Shown: positions 44,673 to 57,195 of the stretch, piece after piece
How the letters are laid out: every line of letters begins with the position of its first letter
How positions within the stretch are numbered: position 1 is the stretch's first letter
Assembly: GCF_004135345.1 (NCBI RefSeq)
Contig: NZ_CP035495.1
Location: 3,658,001-3,722,000, forward strand
DNA from: Xylanimonas allomyrinae
GTDB taxonomy: Bacteria; Actinomycetota; Actinomycetes; Actinomycetales; Cellulomonadaceae
Direction of reading: 5' to 3'
Length of the DNA: 64,000 bases
Position numbers and translations under genes: made by a program
The notes under the pieces: model-generated
Database searches by the model: none
Seen by the model: only the letters and a program-made list of their open reading frames with translations
Told to the model about the DNA's origin: nothing

Positions 44673-45821
44673 GTGGCACACCGCATGATCTGGAACCAGA
44701 CTGCCTACTTCGGCCCGGGCTCGATCGCGGAGATCCCGCGTGAGCTCGTGGCGCGCGGCTTCACCAAAGCCCTTGTCGTGACCGACCAGGTGCTGGTCGA
44801 CACGGGCGTGACCGCCCGCGTCACGACCCTGCTGGATGAGGCCGGGTTCGCCTACGAAGTCTTCAGCGACGTCGCCCCGAACCCGCCGATCGAGTGCGTC
44901 CAGGCCGGCGTGGCGGCGTTCGCCACGGCCGGTGCCGACGTGCTCATCGCCGTCGGCGGCGGGTCACCGCAGGACACGTGCAAGGCGGTCGGCATCGTCA
45001 CCGCCAACCCGGAGTTCGCCGACGTGCGCTCGCTGGAGGGCGTGGCCGCGACGAGGAACCGGTCCGTGCCGATCATCGCGGTGCCCACGACGGCGGGCAC
45101 GGCCTCGGAGACGACCATCAACTACGTGATCACCGACGTCGAGCGGCAGCGCAAGTTCGTGTGCGTCGACCCCAACGACATCCCGCTCCTCGCGGTGGTC
45201 GACCCGGAGATGATGGCGACCGCGCCGCGCGCCCTGAAGGTCGCCACCGGGCTGGACGCACTGACCCACGCGATCGAGGGGTACATCACCGCGGGCGCGT
45301 GGGAGCTGTCCGACCTGTTCCACCTCAAGGCGATCCAGGTCATCGCTGCCGCGCTGCCCGGCGCGGCCGACGGGGACGACGAGGCGATGGAGCGTATGGC
45401 GATGGCGCAGTACATCGCCGGGATGGGCTACTCCAACGTGGGCCTGGGCCTCGTCCACGCCATGGCTCACCCGCTCGGCGCGTTCTTCGACGCCCCGCAC
45501 GGAGTGGCCAACGGCATCCTGCTCGCACCGGTCATGGCGTTCAACGCGTCGAGTTCCGCGGAGAAGTACCGCGACATCGCCGCCGCGTTCGGCGTCGACA
45601 CCACCGGTATGGGCATCGAGGATGCACGCCAGGCCGCCGTCGTCGCCGTCGCCGCGCTCACCGAGTCGCTGGGCAACCCGACCACCATCACCGAGATCGG
45701 CGCGAGCGAGGCCGACATCCCCGCCCTGGCCCAGGCCGCCTACGACGACGTGTGCGCAGGCGGCAACCCGCGCACCGCGACCGTCGAGCAGATCGCAGAC
45801 CTGTACCGCTCCCTGCTGTAG
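44673..45821 (+). CDS. fucO: Lactaldehyde reductase (iron-containing alcohol dehydrogenase)
   Basis: Reduces L-lactaldehyde from the RhaD reaction to 1,2-propanediol with NADH. The 382-aa group III alcohol dehydrogenase has the NAD-binding GGGSPQDTCKA, and metal-binding His in GLDALTHAIEGY and in VHAMAHPLGAFFDAPHGVANG (split here as two motifs within one helix). GTG 44673 has AAAGGAA upstream at rather long spacing. It completes rhamnose breakdown under low oxygen. A strong hairpin follows. Confidence 0.92.
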   Translation: MAHRMIWNQTAYFGPGSIAEIPRELVARGFTKALVVTDQVLVDTGVTARVTTLLDEAGFAYEVFSDVAPNPPIECVQAGVAAFATAGADVLIAVGGGSPQDTCKAVGIVTANPEFADVRSLEGVAATRNRSVPIIAVPTTAGTASETTINYVITDVERQRKFVCVDPNDIPLLAVVDPEMMATAPRALKVATGLDALTHAIEGYITAGAWELSDLFHLKAIQVIAAALPGAADGDDEAMERMAMAQYIAGMGYSNVGLGLVHAMAHPLGAFFDAPHGVANGILLAPVMAFNASSSAEKYRDIAAAFGVDTTGMGIEDARQAAVVAVAALTESLGNPTTITEIGASEADIPALAQAAYDDVCAGGNPRTATVEQIADLYRSLL

Positions 45822-45850
45822 CGAGCCGCCGCTCTCGCCTCCGACCTCGT

Positions 45851-48966
<3,116 letters not shown>

Positions 48967-49482
48967 CGATCGAGGTGATCCCCGCATCACCGCTCTCGCG
49001 GAGGGGCGATCCGGGGATCGCGCCGGTGGGCGTCCGCAGTCAGCGAAGGGTTTCGTGAGCGGGACGCCCGCGACGAGCCGCAACGCGGTCACGAGATCCT
49101 CGGTCAGGCCGCGACGGAGACCACCGCGCCTGTGCCCTGGTCGCGGGGGCGCGGAAGCGGCCGACGTGCCAGACCTGGGCCGGTGGGCCGAGGCGGTGCG
49201 ACTGCTTGCCAGATGCCGGTTCGAGACGGCGGAGCACCGCGGACCGCGGGTGTGCGGTTGCTGGCGATCGCCGTGGCGCTGGTCCGGGGGCGCTCTGACC
49301 AGGCGGTGTCTCCAGAGCGGGCAGCGACGAGGCGAGGCGCGCGGACCCTGCGCGTCGGCGCAACCCGGCTTCTCCGCCGGGTTCACCAAATCCCCTGGCG
49401 CGGCAAGGAGCGGACGACACTTCGTCGGTCAGCAAAGCAGTTGACCACTAGCATCGAGGGACGCGACACCGACGGAGGGATC
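48967..49482. other. 516 bp without a recognised gene
   Basis: A branched hairpin (GATCCCCG at 48977 with CGGGGATC at 49012) may terminate the beta-galactosidase mRNA. On the minus strand around 49020-49110 a coding-like stretch (LTEDLVTALRLVAGVPLTKP) is visible, but I recognise no family and no start. A TAGCAT -10-like hexamer at about 49449 may serve the next gene. Confidence 0.5.
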
Positions 49483-50676
49483 ATGGCCGAGGACCTGGTG
49501 ACACGGTTGTTGCCCGTCCTGAGCCGGTCGCTGGAGGCGGAGTTCAACGTCTTCGACGTGATGCGTCACGGGCGGCACGAGAAGCAGTTGTCGAACGTGT
49601 TCGGGTGGCTGCTGGAGGCGGGCGGCACGCACCGGCTGGGCGACGCGTTCGTGCGGATCTTCGTCGACGAGGTCAACCGGGCGTTGGCCGGCGCGACGGT
49701 CTTCCCGGTCGAGGCGCCGTACCTGGTGCGGCAGGAGGTCGACACGTCGGTGTCGGGCGTGGCGGACATCGCCGACCTGGTGCTGGAGAACAATGCCGCG
49801 CGGATCGTCGTGGAGAACTACTACACCTCCGACGGACATGGGCACTCCTACGACGGTTACCGGGCGTTCGGCGGCCGCGATGGGCGGGCGAGCGTCGTCG
49901 TGCTGTTGTGCCGGGACGAGGACAAGGGATTGCTGGTCGACGGATGGGAGGATGCCGTCGTCCTCACCTACGGGACGTTGCTGGAGCGGCTGCGGCGCGA
50001 GGTCGGTGAGGACTACGCGCGCGAGCACCCGGAGCAGCACGCGTTCATCGACCAGATGTACCGGAAGTACGTCAAGGGGAGAGGTCGGATGGACGACGGC
50101 GCGGTGCTCGACTTCGTGGTGGCGATGTGCGCCACGGGCGAGGCGGAGCGGTACGGGCGACGACCCATCGGCGTCGCCGGGGAGGAGTTCGCGACCGACC
50201 TGGCTCAGCAGGCGCGCGAACGTTTCACCGAGAGCCGTGAGCTGCTGCAGGCCGTCAAGGGCCGGCTGCGGGCCTTCGCGGTCAAGGTCCTGGTGCCGCA
50301 GCTCAACCAGGCCCTGGGGCAGGCCGTGTTCGACGACGCCACCGCCCGGTTCCAGGGCGGCTACGAGTGGACGGTCAACCTGGGCATCTCCGAGGTCGCG
50401 CACCCGGAAGGCTGGCGAGGGATGAGTGGCGGCTACGCCCTGCAGATCAAGTTCGGGCCGTCCGCCTGGCTGGCCAACGAGGGCGAGCCGCGTTGGACGG
50501 AGGCGGTCGACCCGGGCTTCGTCGACTACTCGCGCCCGCTGATCACCAACGGTGAGCGCGGGGTGGTCCGCCAGTCGAGCGTGCGGATGCAGGAGGTGCT
50601 CGACGGGCTCGGCCCGGACGACGTGCGCCTGCGCGACGAGTTTCTGTCACTACTCAACGAAGGAGGGGCGCGATGA
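49483..50676 (+). CDS. PD-(D/E)XK-like family protein, catalytic Lys apparently lost
   Basis: A 397-aa protein resembling the PD-(D/E)XK nuclease superfamily proteins of accessory regions (PF14281-like). The core reads VSGVADIADLVLENNAARI then VVENYYTSDGHGHSYDGYR. The Asp/Glu positions fit, but the usual ENK is ENY, so nuclease activity is doubtful. N-terminal helices include HEKQLSNVFGWLLEAG. ATG 49483 follows GGAGGG; the frame extends upstream without sense. The next gene overlaps by 4 nt (ATGA), so they are coupled. Function unknown; a role in defence is only a guess. Confidence 0.7.
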   Translation: MAEDLVTRLLPVLSRSLEAEFNVFDVMRHGRHEKQLSNVFGWLLEAGGTHRLGDAFVRIFVDEVNRALAGATVFPVEAPYLVRQEVDTSVSGVADIADLVLENNAARIVVENYYTSDGHGHSYDGYRAFGGRDGRASVVVLLCRDEDKGLLVDGWEDAVVLTYGTLLERLRREVGEDYAREHPEQHAFIDQMYRKYVKGRGRMDDGAVLDFVVAMCATGEAERYGRRPIGVAGEEFATDLAQQARERFTESRELLQAVKGRLRAFAVKVLVPQLNQALGQAVFDDATARFQGGYEWTVNLGISEVAHPEGWRGMSGGYALQIKFGPSAWLANEGEPRWTEAVDPGFVDYSRPLITNGERGVVRQSSVRMQEVLDGLGPDDVRLRDEFLSLLNEGGAR

Positions 50677-51344
50677 GCCAGGGAAGGCCCGGCGACATCC
50701 GTCCGTTCGTCCCGAAGGGCCCGCTCAAGGAGCTCTTGGAGCCGGCCGGGAGAGACCAGGCGCTCCGGATGGTGGCCGGTTACTTCGCCGAAGGGGCCCA
50801 GCCTTTCTCCGGGCGGCGGTTCGAGCGGTTCGCCGGCGGAGGCGACCGTGAGGCAGTCGCTGACGTCATCACCGCTGACGACCTGATCGCGACGACGATG
50901 CTCGGCGTGACGATCAGCGGTGACAGCGCGATCGCGATCCTGGAGACCGAGCGCGAGAAACTCAGCGCCCTCCTCGCGGATGTCTCGAAGACCGACACGT
51001 TCGAGAACCTGACGACCGAGCAGATTCTGGACCCGGAGTGGCCTGCGACGAAGCTCTACTGGGCGCTCCGCGACCGGAGCATCCCTGACGTCGGGGAGAC
51101 GAAGGCGACCAAGATGCTCGCCCGCAAGCGCCCTCACCTCGTCCCGATCATCGACTCATTCGTCCGTGCGCAGGTCCAGGACGAGCATGGGCTGGTCTGG
51201 GCGCCACTGCACCTGTGGCTGACGGACAACGGGCGGGAGAACGCGCAGTGGCTCCGCAGTCTCGGAGACGAGGCGGGCCTGCCGGACATCTCGACGCTCC
51301 GGATTTTCGACGTCCTCGCTTGGAGGTCCGGGACCGGCAAGTAG
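50673..51344 (+). CDS. DUF6308-like hypothetical protein
   Basis: A 223-aa soluble protein of the type listed as DUF6308, best marked by GETKATKMLARKRPHLVPIID followed by a Trp-rich C-terminal helix (VWAPLHLWLTD). Function unknown. It overlaps the preceding PD-(D/E)XK-like gene by four bases, so the two are probably made together and may work together. The family assignment is from memory of the motif. Confidence 0.6.
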   Translation: MSQGRPGDIRPFVPKGPLKELLEPAGRDQALRMVAGYFAEGAQPFSGRRFERFAGGGDREAVADVITADDLIATTMLGVTISGDSAIAILETEREKLSALLADVSKTDTFENLTTEQILDPEWPATKLYWALRDRSIPDVGETKATKMLARKRPHLVPIIDSFVRAQVQDEHGLVWAPLHLWLTDNGRENAQWLRSLGDEAGLPDISTLRIFDVLAWRSGTGK

Positions 51345-51433
51345 GGCTGCACGCGTTCCGGGTGTCTGTGAGAGTGAAGTGGCTCCGGGGACCGGCCGCT
51401 TGGCGGTGGCGTGTCGCCCGCTCCGCTGCGCGC

Positions 51434-51778
51434 CTACTTCCCGGAGCGGCTACCGGTGGGACTGGGTCCGCCGGGCGGGTCGGTGTACTCGACCGGCTTT
51501 CCGGTCTGGTGGGCGTAGCCGATCTCGCGTCGCGTGGACTCTCCGATGTACCCGCCGGGGTTGACCACGAGAACGCGGTCAGCAAGGTCGATCTTCGCGA
51601 GGTGCAGCGCGTCGAGCGCGGCCTTCTGCTCGTCGGTCATCCGGTCGCCCGCGTGAGCGAACACGCCCGGGGCGACGACGATCGACCCGCCGAGCGTCAG
51701 GTCGAGGTTGATCCGGCGGAACTCCTCGGCGAACCGCGTCGAGCCGCACAGGCACACGATCTCCGGTCGGTCAGTCAT
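51434..51778 (-). CDS. Nucleoside 2-deoxyribosyltransferase-like protein
   Basis: A 114-aa Rossmann-like protein. The N-terminal CLCGSTRFAEEFRRIN and the later LADRVLVVNPGGYIGESTRREI match the nucleoside 2-deoxyribosyltransferase/DUF4406-like superfamily. The Glu in GESTRREIGYA is the expected catalytic region. ATG 51778 overlaps the end of the upstream HAD-like gene by 8 bp. Activity on nucleosides, nucleotides or cyclic-nucleotide signals cannot be decided. Such proteins are frequent in phages and accessory regions. Confidence 0.7.
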   Translation of the reverse strand: MTDRPEIVCLCGSTRFAEEFRRINLDLTLGGSIVVAPGVFAHAGDRMTDEQKAALDALHLAKIDLADRVLVVNPGGYIGESTRREIGYAHQTGKPVEYTDPPGGPSPTGSRSGK

Positions 51779-52577
51779 CGGACTCGCCCGGAACGACGAC
51801 GACCTGGCCGTCGTCGGCGTAGACGACTCGGCCGGGCGCGGCAGAACGTCGTTCGGTCCACGGGACGCCGTACCGGTCGAGAAGGTCCAGATACTCGCGC
51901 GTCTTGTCGATGAGGTGGACAGCCGAGGGCCTGAACCACGCCGTCGCTCCCGGGTTGACCGCGTGGTCGTAGACCTGCGGGTCGACCGTGGACGGGTCCG
52001 GATAGGCCGCGTTGCACCAGTCGTTGGAGTGGCGCCACCACGCCCAGTCGTCGGGCGCCAGCGCCCCGTCGTGCGCAAGCCTGTTGGCGAGGCCGAACAC
52101 CCCGACGTGGCGGCCACGGGAGTTGGGCGTGGGGCTCTCGAAACGGACGAACCCCGGCGCGCCCCGAGCGTCGTCGAGGTTGCGGAGCACGTCGGCGAGC
52201 CGCGACGTCGGACGCCACCGGAACGCGCGCCAGCCTGCCGCGCGGGCAGCGTCGACGTTCGCCTGACTGCCGTCGACGAGGCAGTGCAGGCCCGGCGCCC
52301 GTCCCGTTCTGCGTTGCACGGCGTCGTAGAACCGGTGATCGGCCTTGCGGTATCCGACGTCAGCCGCGGAGTGGATCGCGGCGGACCGCTCCCGGAGACC
52401 CGATGTCTCCCACGGGTGCCGAGCGCGGTGGTGCTCGTGGGCGGTGGCGAGATGCGCGTCGAACCCCGCTGTGCGCGCACTCGCAAGGTCCGCTAGGAGC
52501 TGGTCGTCGAGCGTGGCGTCGTGGGCGACCAGGAGGACGAACCCGTCCACGTCGACCATCAACAGGGGCTTCGTCAC
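51771..52577 (-). CDS. HAD-like phosphatase with unknown C-terminal domain
   Basis: A 268-aa two-part protein. The N-terminal HAD core has DVDG (D9/D11), Thr in LATAHE, Lys in GYRKADHRF and the fourth motif as LVDGSQANVDAA, where the usual second Asp is Gly. No cap domain is seen. Residues from about 145 to the end form an unrecognised domain rich in Trp (APDDWAWWRHSNDWCN). Start GTG 52577 is weakly supported by ribosome-site sequence. Coupled by overlap to the deoxyribosyltransferase-like gene; both may act on nucleotides. Confidence 0.6.
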   Translation of the reverse strand: MTKPLLMVDVDGFVLLVAHDATLDDQLLADLASARTAGFDAHLATAHEHHRARHPWETSGLRERSAAIHSAADVGYRKADHRFYDAVQRRTGRAPGLHCLVDGSQANVDAARAAGWRAFRWRPTSRLADVLRNLDDARGAPGFVRFESPTPNSRGRHVGVFGLANRLAHDGALAPDDWAWWRHSNDWCNAAYPDPSTVDPQVYDHAVNPGATAWFRPSAVHLIDKTREYLDLLDRYGVPWTERRSAAPGRVVYADDGQVVVVPGESDD

Positions 52578-52756
52578 TCGGGCAGGCTATCGGCGCGCCT
52601 TTGTCGGTGCCTGTCTGGTAGGTTCCGGAACAGGTCAAGAGCGATCAGCGATACGCCCTCCGCGTGCTGGTCCGGCAACCGCGCACTCGCGCACGGTGCC
52701 CCTGGAGGAAGACCGGCCCGTCACGACCGTGACGGGAAGCGCGAAAGGAGACTGAG

Positions 52757-53473
52757 ATGACGGACCTGATGTTGCTGCGCCCGGACGGGGTGCTGCTGTG
52801 GCGCCCGGACGAGGCGACCGTGGCGAGACTCGGCGACCAGGGCGCGTATGCGATCGGCTCGGGCGAGCTGTGCACGGCGTGCCTGGTGGGCAGCACGCCG
52901 CGCACGACGCTCTCGGCCCACCGCACCACCTGCCCCGAGTGCGATGCCCTCGCCGTGCACGTCACACAGCTGGCCGGGCTGAGCGACCCGATCCGGGCCG
53001 GGAGGCACGACGGGGTGCTGGTGCTCGGGGTGGACGCCCCCGAGGGTCCGCGGTTCGAGCGGATCCGGGCGGCGCGCGCGTTTCGGGCGGCGCGGCTGCG
53101 GCCGGTGTTCGTCCAGGCGCGGGCGCTGGGCATCGTGCGGCTGGAGGAGTCGCGCCGCCTCGGGCAGCCGCCGGTCGAGCTGGTCGACGTCGAGGACCTG
53201 CACCTGCGGGGGCTGATCGAGCCGGGGGCGGCGGATCGGGTGCGCCGCTACGGCGAGTGGCTGCAGGCGCTGTCCCCGCAGGAGCACGCGCCGCGCGCCG
53301 CAGTGCTGGCCGACGTCGCCTCGCTCGGGGCGTGGCTGGTCGCACACATCCAGCGCGAGCATCGCAAGCGGGCGCTGCGGGACCTCGATGACGCGATCGC
53401 CCGCGCGAAGCGGGCGAGGCGGGCGGTCACAGCGGCCTCGGCGCGAGTGCGTCAGCTCGACGTCCGCGGGTAG
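52757..53473 (+). CDS. Hypothetical protein with paired CxxC motifs
   Basis: A 238-aa protein with no family I recognise. CTACL at about residues 39-43 and CPECD near 60 could bind zinc. The C-terminal third is highly charged and helical (KRALRDLDDAIARAKRARRA), probably a coiled coil. ATG 52757 has AAAGGAGA before it. It stands alone between divergent and convergent neighbours and is followed by a strong hairpin. Confidence 0.7.
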   Translation: MTDLMLLRPDGVLLWRPDEATVARLGDQGAYAIGSGELCTACLVGSTPRTTLSAHRTTCPECDALAVHVTQLAGLSDPIRAGRHDGVLVLGVDAPEGPRFERIRAARAFRAARLRPVFVQARALGIVRLEESRRLGQPPVELVDVEDLHLRGLIEPGAADRVRRYGEWLQALSPQEHAPRAAVLADVASLGAWLVAHIQREHRKRALRDLDDAIARAKRARRAVTAASARVRQLDVRG

Positions 53474-53480
53474 CGGCGAG

Positions 53481-53518
53481 GGCCCGGCCTGTCAGGTGTG
53501 AGGCCGCCAGGCCGGGCC
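53481..53518. terminator. Bidirectional terminator-like hairpin
   Basis: An 11-bp perfect stem (53481-53491 with 53508-53518) lies between two convergent genes. No T tract. Confidence 0.55.
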
Positions 53519-53571
53519 GGCCGCCGGCCTGCTCCGCGCACGGTAGAGGCAGCAGCCGAGCCTCGGGGCTG

Positions 53572-54489
53572 TCACGCCGGGCGTGGTGGACTCGTCGGCC
53601 GTGCGAGGCGGCCGCCCGCGCGACTCGTCCGCAGGGCCACCCATGGCGCGAGGCCCGTGGGCAGCGCCACGGCGGCCGCGGTGAGCACCCACGCCGAGTA
53701 GTCCAGCCCCAGGCAGGCCCAGATGCTGGTGTGCATCGCCGCGACGGCCAGCGCGAACGGCGCCCGCGTCCACCGTCCGTACAGCAGGAACGGGGAGGCC
53801 AGCTCGAGCAGCAGCGCGCCGCTCGCGAGCAGCTGCGGAACCACCGGCAGGTTCGCGATGGCCTGCGGGAACGCCGCCCCGAAGGGCGAGGAGTGCGCGC
53901 CCTCCAGCAGCACCCAGCGCATGTTGTCGGAGTAGGCCCAGTGCGGCCCGCTGTGGACGAGCTTCTGGAAGCCCGTGAGGAAGTAGATGCCGCCCAGCAC
54001 GGCGAGGCTCGCGCGGGGCGGCCACCCCCAGCGCACCGCCCGTTCGGCCGGTGGCACTCCGCGGCCAGGCGGACCGGCGAAGAGCCACACGGCTCCCACC
54101 CACACGGTGAGCACGTCGTTGTGCATGACCTTGCCGGAACTCGACCACAGCCCGCACAGCACCAGGTAGCACGCCCACGCGACGGTGAAGGCGAGCCGTG
54201 GCCGCCACCGCGCCACGGCGGCCGCGGCGGCCAGCACCCCGACCACCTGGACCGCGACGAGTCCCGCCGCGGGCAGGTCCGGGACCCAGCCCAGCAGGTT
54301 GGTGTGCGTCCGCAGGTCGGGCGCCCGGTCTGCGAGCACGGTCCAGTCGCGCGCCGCGAGGCGCCAGCCGACGACGGCGGCGACGCCCGCGTGCACCCAA
54401 CGCGCGGTGCGTGCCTCGCCCGGGGCGACGAGCGCACCGTCGAGGCGGCGCTTCAGATCGGCGAGCGGCCCGCGCGCTCCGGCCCTCAC
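53572..54489 (-). CDS. HTTM-domain membrane protein (vitamin K-dependent carboxylase-like)
   Basis: A 305-aa integral membrane protein with several hydrophobic helices of the HTTM type. Motifs include KVMHNDVLTVW and FLTGFQKLVHSGPHW. It belongs to the broad family related to gamma-carboxylase but may lack that activity. GTG 54489 overlaps the stop of the small upstream gene by 4 nt, so the two are translated together. Bacterial HTTM proteins have poorly known functions. Confidence 0.8.
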   Translation of the reverse strand: MRAGARGPLADLKRRLDGALVAPGEARTARWVHAGVAAVVGWRLAARDWTVLADRAPDLRTHTNLLGWVPDLPAAGLVAVQVVGVLAAAAAVARWRPRLAFTVAWACYLVLCGLWSSSGKVMHNDVLTVWVGAVWLFAGPPGRGVPPAERAVRWGWPPRASLAVLGGIYFLTGFQKLVHSGPHWAYSDNMRWVLLEGAHSSPFGAAFPQAIANLPVVPQLLASGALLLELASPFLLYGRWTRAPFALAVAAMHTSIWACLGLDYSAWVLTAAAVALPTGLAPWVALRTSRAGGRLARPTSPPRPA

Positions 54490-54893
54490 GGTTCGACCTC
54501 CAGCACGACGTCGCGGCTCGTCTCATGGGCGGTCAGCGTCTCGGGGTCGAGCTCCCATGTGTAGCGTTCCAGCGCGACGACGTCGACGGCGTCGGGCGCG
54601 ATGCCCGCGTCGTCGAGCCACGCGTCGACCTGGGCGGCGACGGCGTCGGGGGCGGCCCGGGCCAGCTTCGCGACCAGCTGGCGGTTCGTGGGGACGACGG
54701 TGCGGGTGCCGTCGGGGGCCACCGCGACGAGCTGGTACGTGGCGCCCGTCCCCGTGCGCACGTCGCTGAACAGCCGGAACGACGTGAGGGGCCACAGCTC
54801 AAGGTTCGCGACGGCCGCGACAGCGAGCACGGCGAGCATGCCGTAGGTGACGTACCTGGCGCGGCGACGTTGCCGCGCATCGAGCGAACGCAT
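54486..54893 (-). CDS. Small membrane-anchored partner of the HTTM protein
   Basis: A 135-aa protein with one N-terminal transmembrane helix (VTYGMLAVLAVAAVANL) and an extracytoplasmic domain that begins WPLTSFRLFSDVRTG. This segment is typical of proteins coded next to HTTM genes. It is translationally coupled to the HTTM gene. Function unknown. Confidence 0.75.
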   Translation of the reverse strand: MRSLDARQRRRARYVTYGMLAVLAVAAVANLELWPLTSFRLFSDVRTGTGATYQLVAVAPDGTRTVVPTNRQLVAKLARAAPDAVAAQVDAWLDDAGIAPDAVDVVALERYTWELDPETLTAHETSRDVVLEVEP

Positions 54894-55066
54894 CTGGTCT
54901 CCATCATTGGGACGCAGGCAATCTAGCAGCCGCGCCCACCGCCGGGGTCCGGCGGTCCTGGTCCGTCCTGGTGGCGGCGGCCCACCGCTGGGCGGATCCT
55001 CTAGTCTCGGTGCAGCGGCTCACGGCGCGACGCCCGTGCGGCCACCCGGGAGCGAGGGAGCTGGAC

Positions 55067-56536
55067 GTGGAGGACGCCGTCGTCGTCGGCTCGGGGCCCG
55101 GTGGCCTCGCCGCGGCCGTGACGCTCGCGCGTGCCGGAGTGCGCGTGACGGTGCTCGAGGCGCAGGACACGGTCGGCGGCGGGGCGCGCACTCTCGATCT
55201 CGGGCTCGCGCCGGGCGTCGTGCACGACGTGTGCTCGGCGGTGCACCCGATGGCGTGGGCGTCGCCGTTCTTCCGCGCGTTCGACCTCGCCGCGCACGGC
55301 GTCACCCTGCTCACCCCGGAGGTCTCGTACGCGCAGCCGCTCGACGGCCGGTCGCCTGCGGCCGCGTACCGGTCGCTTGCGCGGACGGTCGAGGGACTGG
55401 GCGCCGACGGCGATGCCTGGAGGTCGCTCGTCGGGGTGGCGTCGACGCAGTGGGAGGCCGTGACCGCCGTCGGGATGGGTGACAAGCGGTCGATACCGCC
55501 CGGGCTGGGTTCGCCCGGGGCGTTGCTCGGTGCCGCGCGGTTCGGGCTGGGTGTGCTCGAACAGGGCACCCCCGCCTGGGGCAGGCGCTGGCGGACGCCC
55601 GGCGCCGCCGCGCTGCTGACCGGCGTCGCCGCGCACTCGATCACGCCGCTTCCTTCGCTCGCCGGGGCCGGGACCGCGCTGCTCCTGGCGTCCCTCGCGC
55701 ACGCCGGTTCCGGCTGGGCCATCCCGCGCGGCGGCTCCCAGGCCATCGCCGACGCGCTCGTGCGCGACTTGCGCGCCCACGGCGGCGACGTCGTCACCGG
55801 GGTCCGGGTGCGGTCGCGGGCCGATCTCCCCATGGCCCGGGCGTACCTGTTCGACACGACGCCGCGCACGCTCCTCGACGTCCTCGGCGACGAGGTCCCC
55901 GCAGCCGCGCGTGCGGCGCTGCGACGGCTCCGGTATGGCGACGCGGCCGCCAAGGTCGACTTCGTGCTGGACGGCCCGGTGCCCTGGGCCGATCCCGAGG
56001 GCGTCGGGGCGATCGCGCAGGCGGGCACCGTGCATGTGGGCGGGACGCGTGAGGAAATGGCCGAGGCCGAGGCCGAGGTCGCCGCCGGACGGCATGCCGC
56101 GCGGCCGATGATGCTGGTCAGCGACCCGTCGGTGGTCGATCCGGGGCGGGAGGTGAACGGCCTGCGGCCCCTGTGGACGTACGCGCACGTTCCCGCCGGC
56201 TCCGACGTCGACGTCACGGAGGCCGTGACCGCCCAGATCGAGCGCTTCGCGCCCGGGTTCCGCGACGTCGTCGTGGCTGCGCGGTGCGTCCCGGCCGCGC
56301 AGATGGCGGACCACAACCAGAACTACGTCGGCGGCGACATCGCCGCCGGTGCCGTGACGATGTGGCAGATGATCGCCCGCCCGGCCCTGCGGGCGAACCC
56401 CTACCGCGCGGCGGGCGGGGTCTACCTGTGCTCGGCGTCGACACCGCCCGGCCCGGGCGTGCACGGGATGCCGGGATTCCACGCGGCCAGGCGGGCGCTG
56501 CGCGAGGTGTTCGGGGTGCGGGTCGCCGCGCTCTGA
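55067..56536 (+). CDS. FAD-dependent oxidoreductase (phytoene desaturase-like)
   Basis: A 489-aa flavoprotein. The N-terminal FAD-binding motif VVVGSGPGGLAAAVTLARAG is followed by LEAQDTVGGGARTLDL, and the C-terminal HGMPGFHAARRAL closes the FAD site. It resembles the phytoene dehydrogenase/amine oxidase group often called NAD(P)/FAD-dependent oxidoreductase. GTG 55067 is preceded by GAGGGAG; an earlier in-frame start lacks a ribosome site. No carotenoid genes are nearby, so the substrate is unknown. Divergent from the HTTM pair. Confidence 0.85.
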   Translation: MEDAVVVGSGPGGLAAAVTLARAGVRVTVLEAQDTVGGGARTLDLGLAPGVVHDVCSAVHPMAWASPFFRAFDLAAHGVTLLTPEVSYAQPLDGRSPAAAYRSLARTVEGLGADGDAWRSLVGVASTQWEAVTAVGMGDKRSIPPGLGSPGALLGAARFGLGVLEQGTPAWGRRWRTPGAAALLTGVAAHSITPLPSLAGAGTALLLASLAHAGSGWAIPRGGSQAIADALVRDLRAHGGDVVTGVRVRSRADLPMARAYLFDTTPRTLLDVLGDEVPAAARAALRRLRYGDAAAKVDFVLDGPVPWADPEGVGAIAQAGTVHVGGTREEMAEAEAEVAAGRHAARPMMLVSDPSVVDPGREVNGLRPLWTYAHVPAGSDVDVTEAVTAQIERFAPGFRDVVVAARCVPAAQMADHNQNYVGGDIAAGAVTMWQMIARPALRANPYRAAGGVYLCSASTPPGPGVHGMPGFHAARRALREVFGVRVAAL

Positions 56537-57195
56537 CCGGTGAGCGCCAGGCGCCCGGTGCCAGGTACGCCACGTCGCCTCTCGCCGAGCGGGCCTCGAC
56601 CGCGTGCGGCCTCCGGCCCGGCGTGCCCGGGAGGGTCTGGCTGCCGTTCGACGTGCCGGGCCGGCCCAGGCGAGGACGCTCGCCTGCAACCCGCCGACCT
56701 CCCGATCCGCCTGGCCGCGAACGACGGCCGCGTGGCTCGATACGACCTCGCTCGCGCCCTCGGCCGCCTGCGCTTCGTCACAGCGACCAGCGCGCCGGTT
56801 CGCCGGCACGCCCGGCGGCCGCACAGACCCGCCTGCGACTGGCCCGACCAGGCGTGACATCCCTGACGCCCGTGCGGCCTCAGGCCCGCACGCCGACGCG
56901 CCGGACGGGGGAAGGGCGGTGGCGGGACGCGCGTGAGCGCGGACGCGTTCTCGGTGTTCCCGCAGGTCACCCGATGCAAACGCGCCTCGTGCGGCTGTGC
57001 CGTGCCGGGCCGCTGGCTCCCGCGTTCCCGAGAGGCAGCCCGAGCGCTGCTGCGAGGATTCCGTGCGCGCGCCGGTCACTGGGGCCGATGTGCGCGCCAA
57101 GGGGATCGCGGTGTGGTGCCGTCCCGGGGTGACGTGCCCCGGCAGAAGTGGGAACACGCCGCCGGCATCGTGACGTGACATAGGGAGATGGGGAC
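56537..57195. other. 659 bp without a recognised gene
   Basis: GC-rich sequence with small open frames in all directions but none with a convincing start, ribosome site or family. It probably holds the promoter region of the adhesin gene; the short GACATAGGG near 57176 could include a -10. Confidence 0.5.

Noticed and set aside
42180-44681. 833-aa open frame on the minus strand
   Set aside because: Antisense to the well-supported GH112 gene; biased composition and no recognisable domain.
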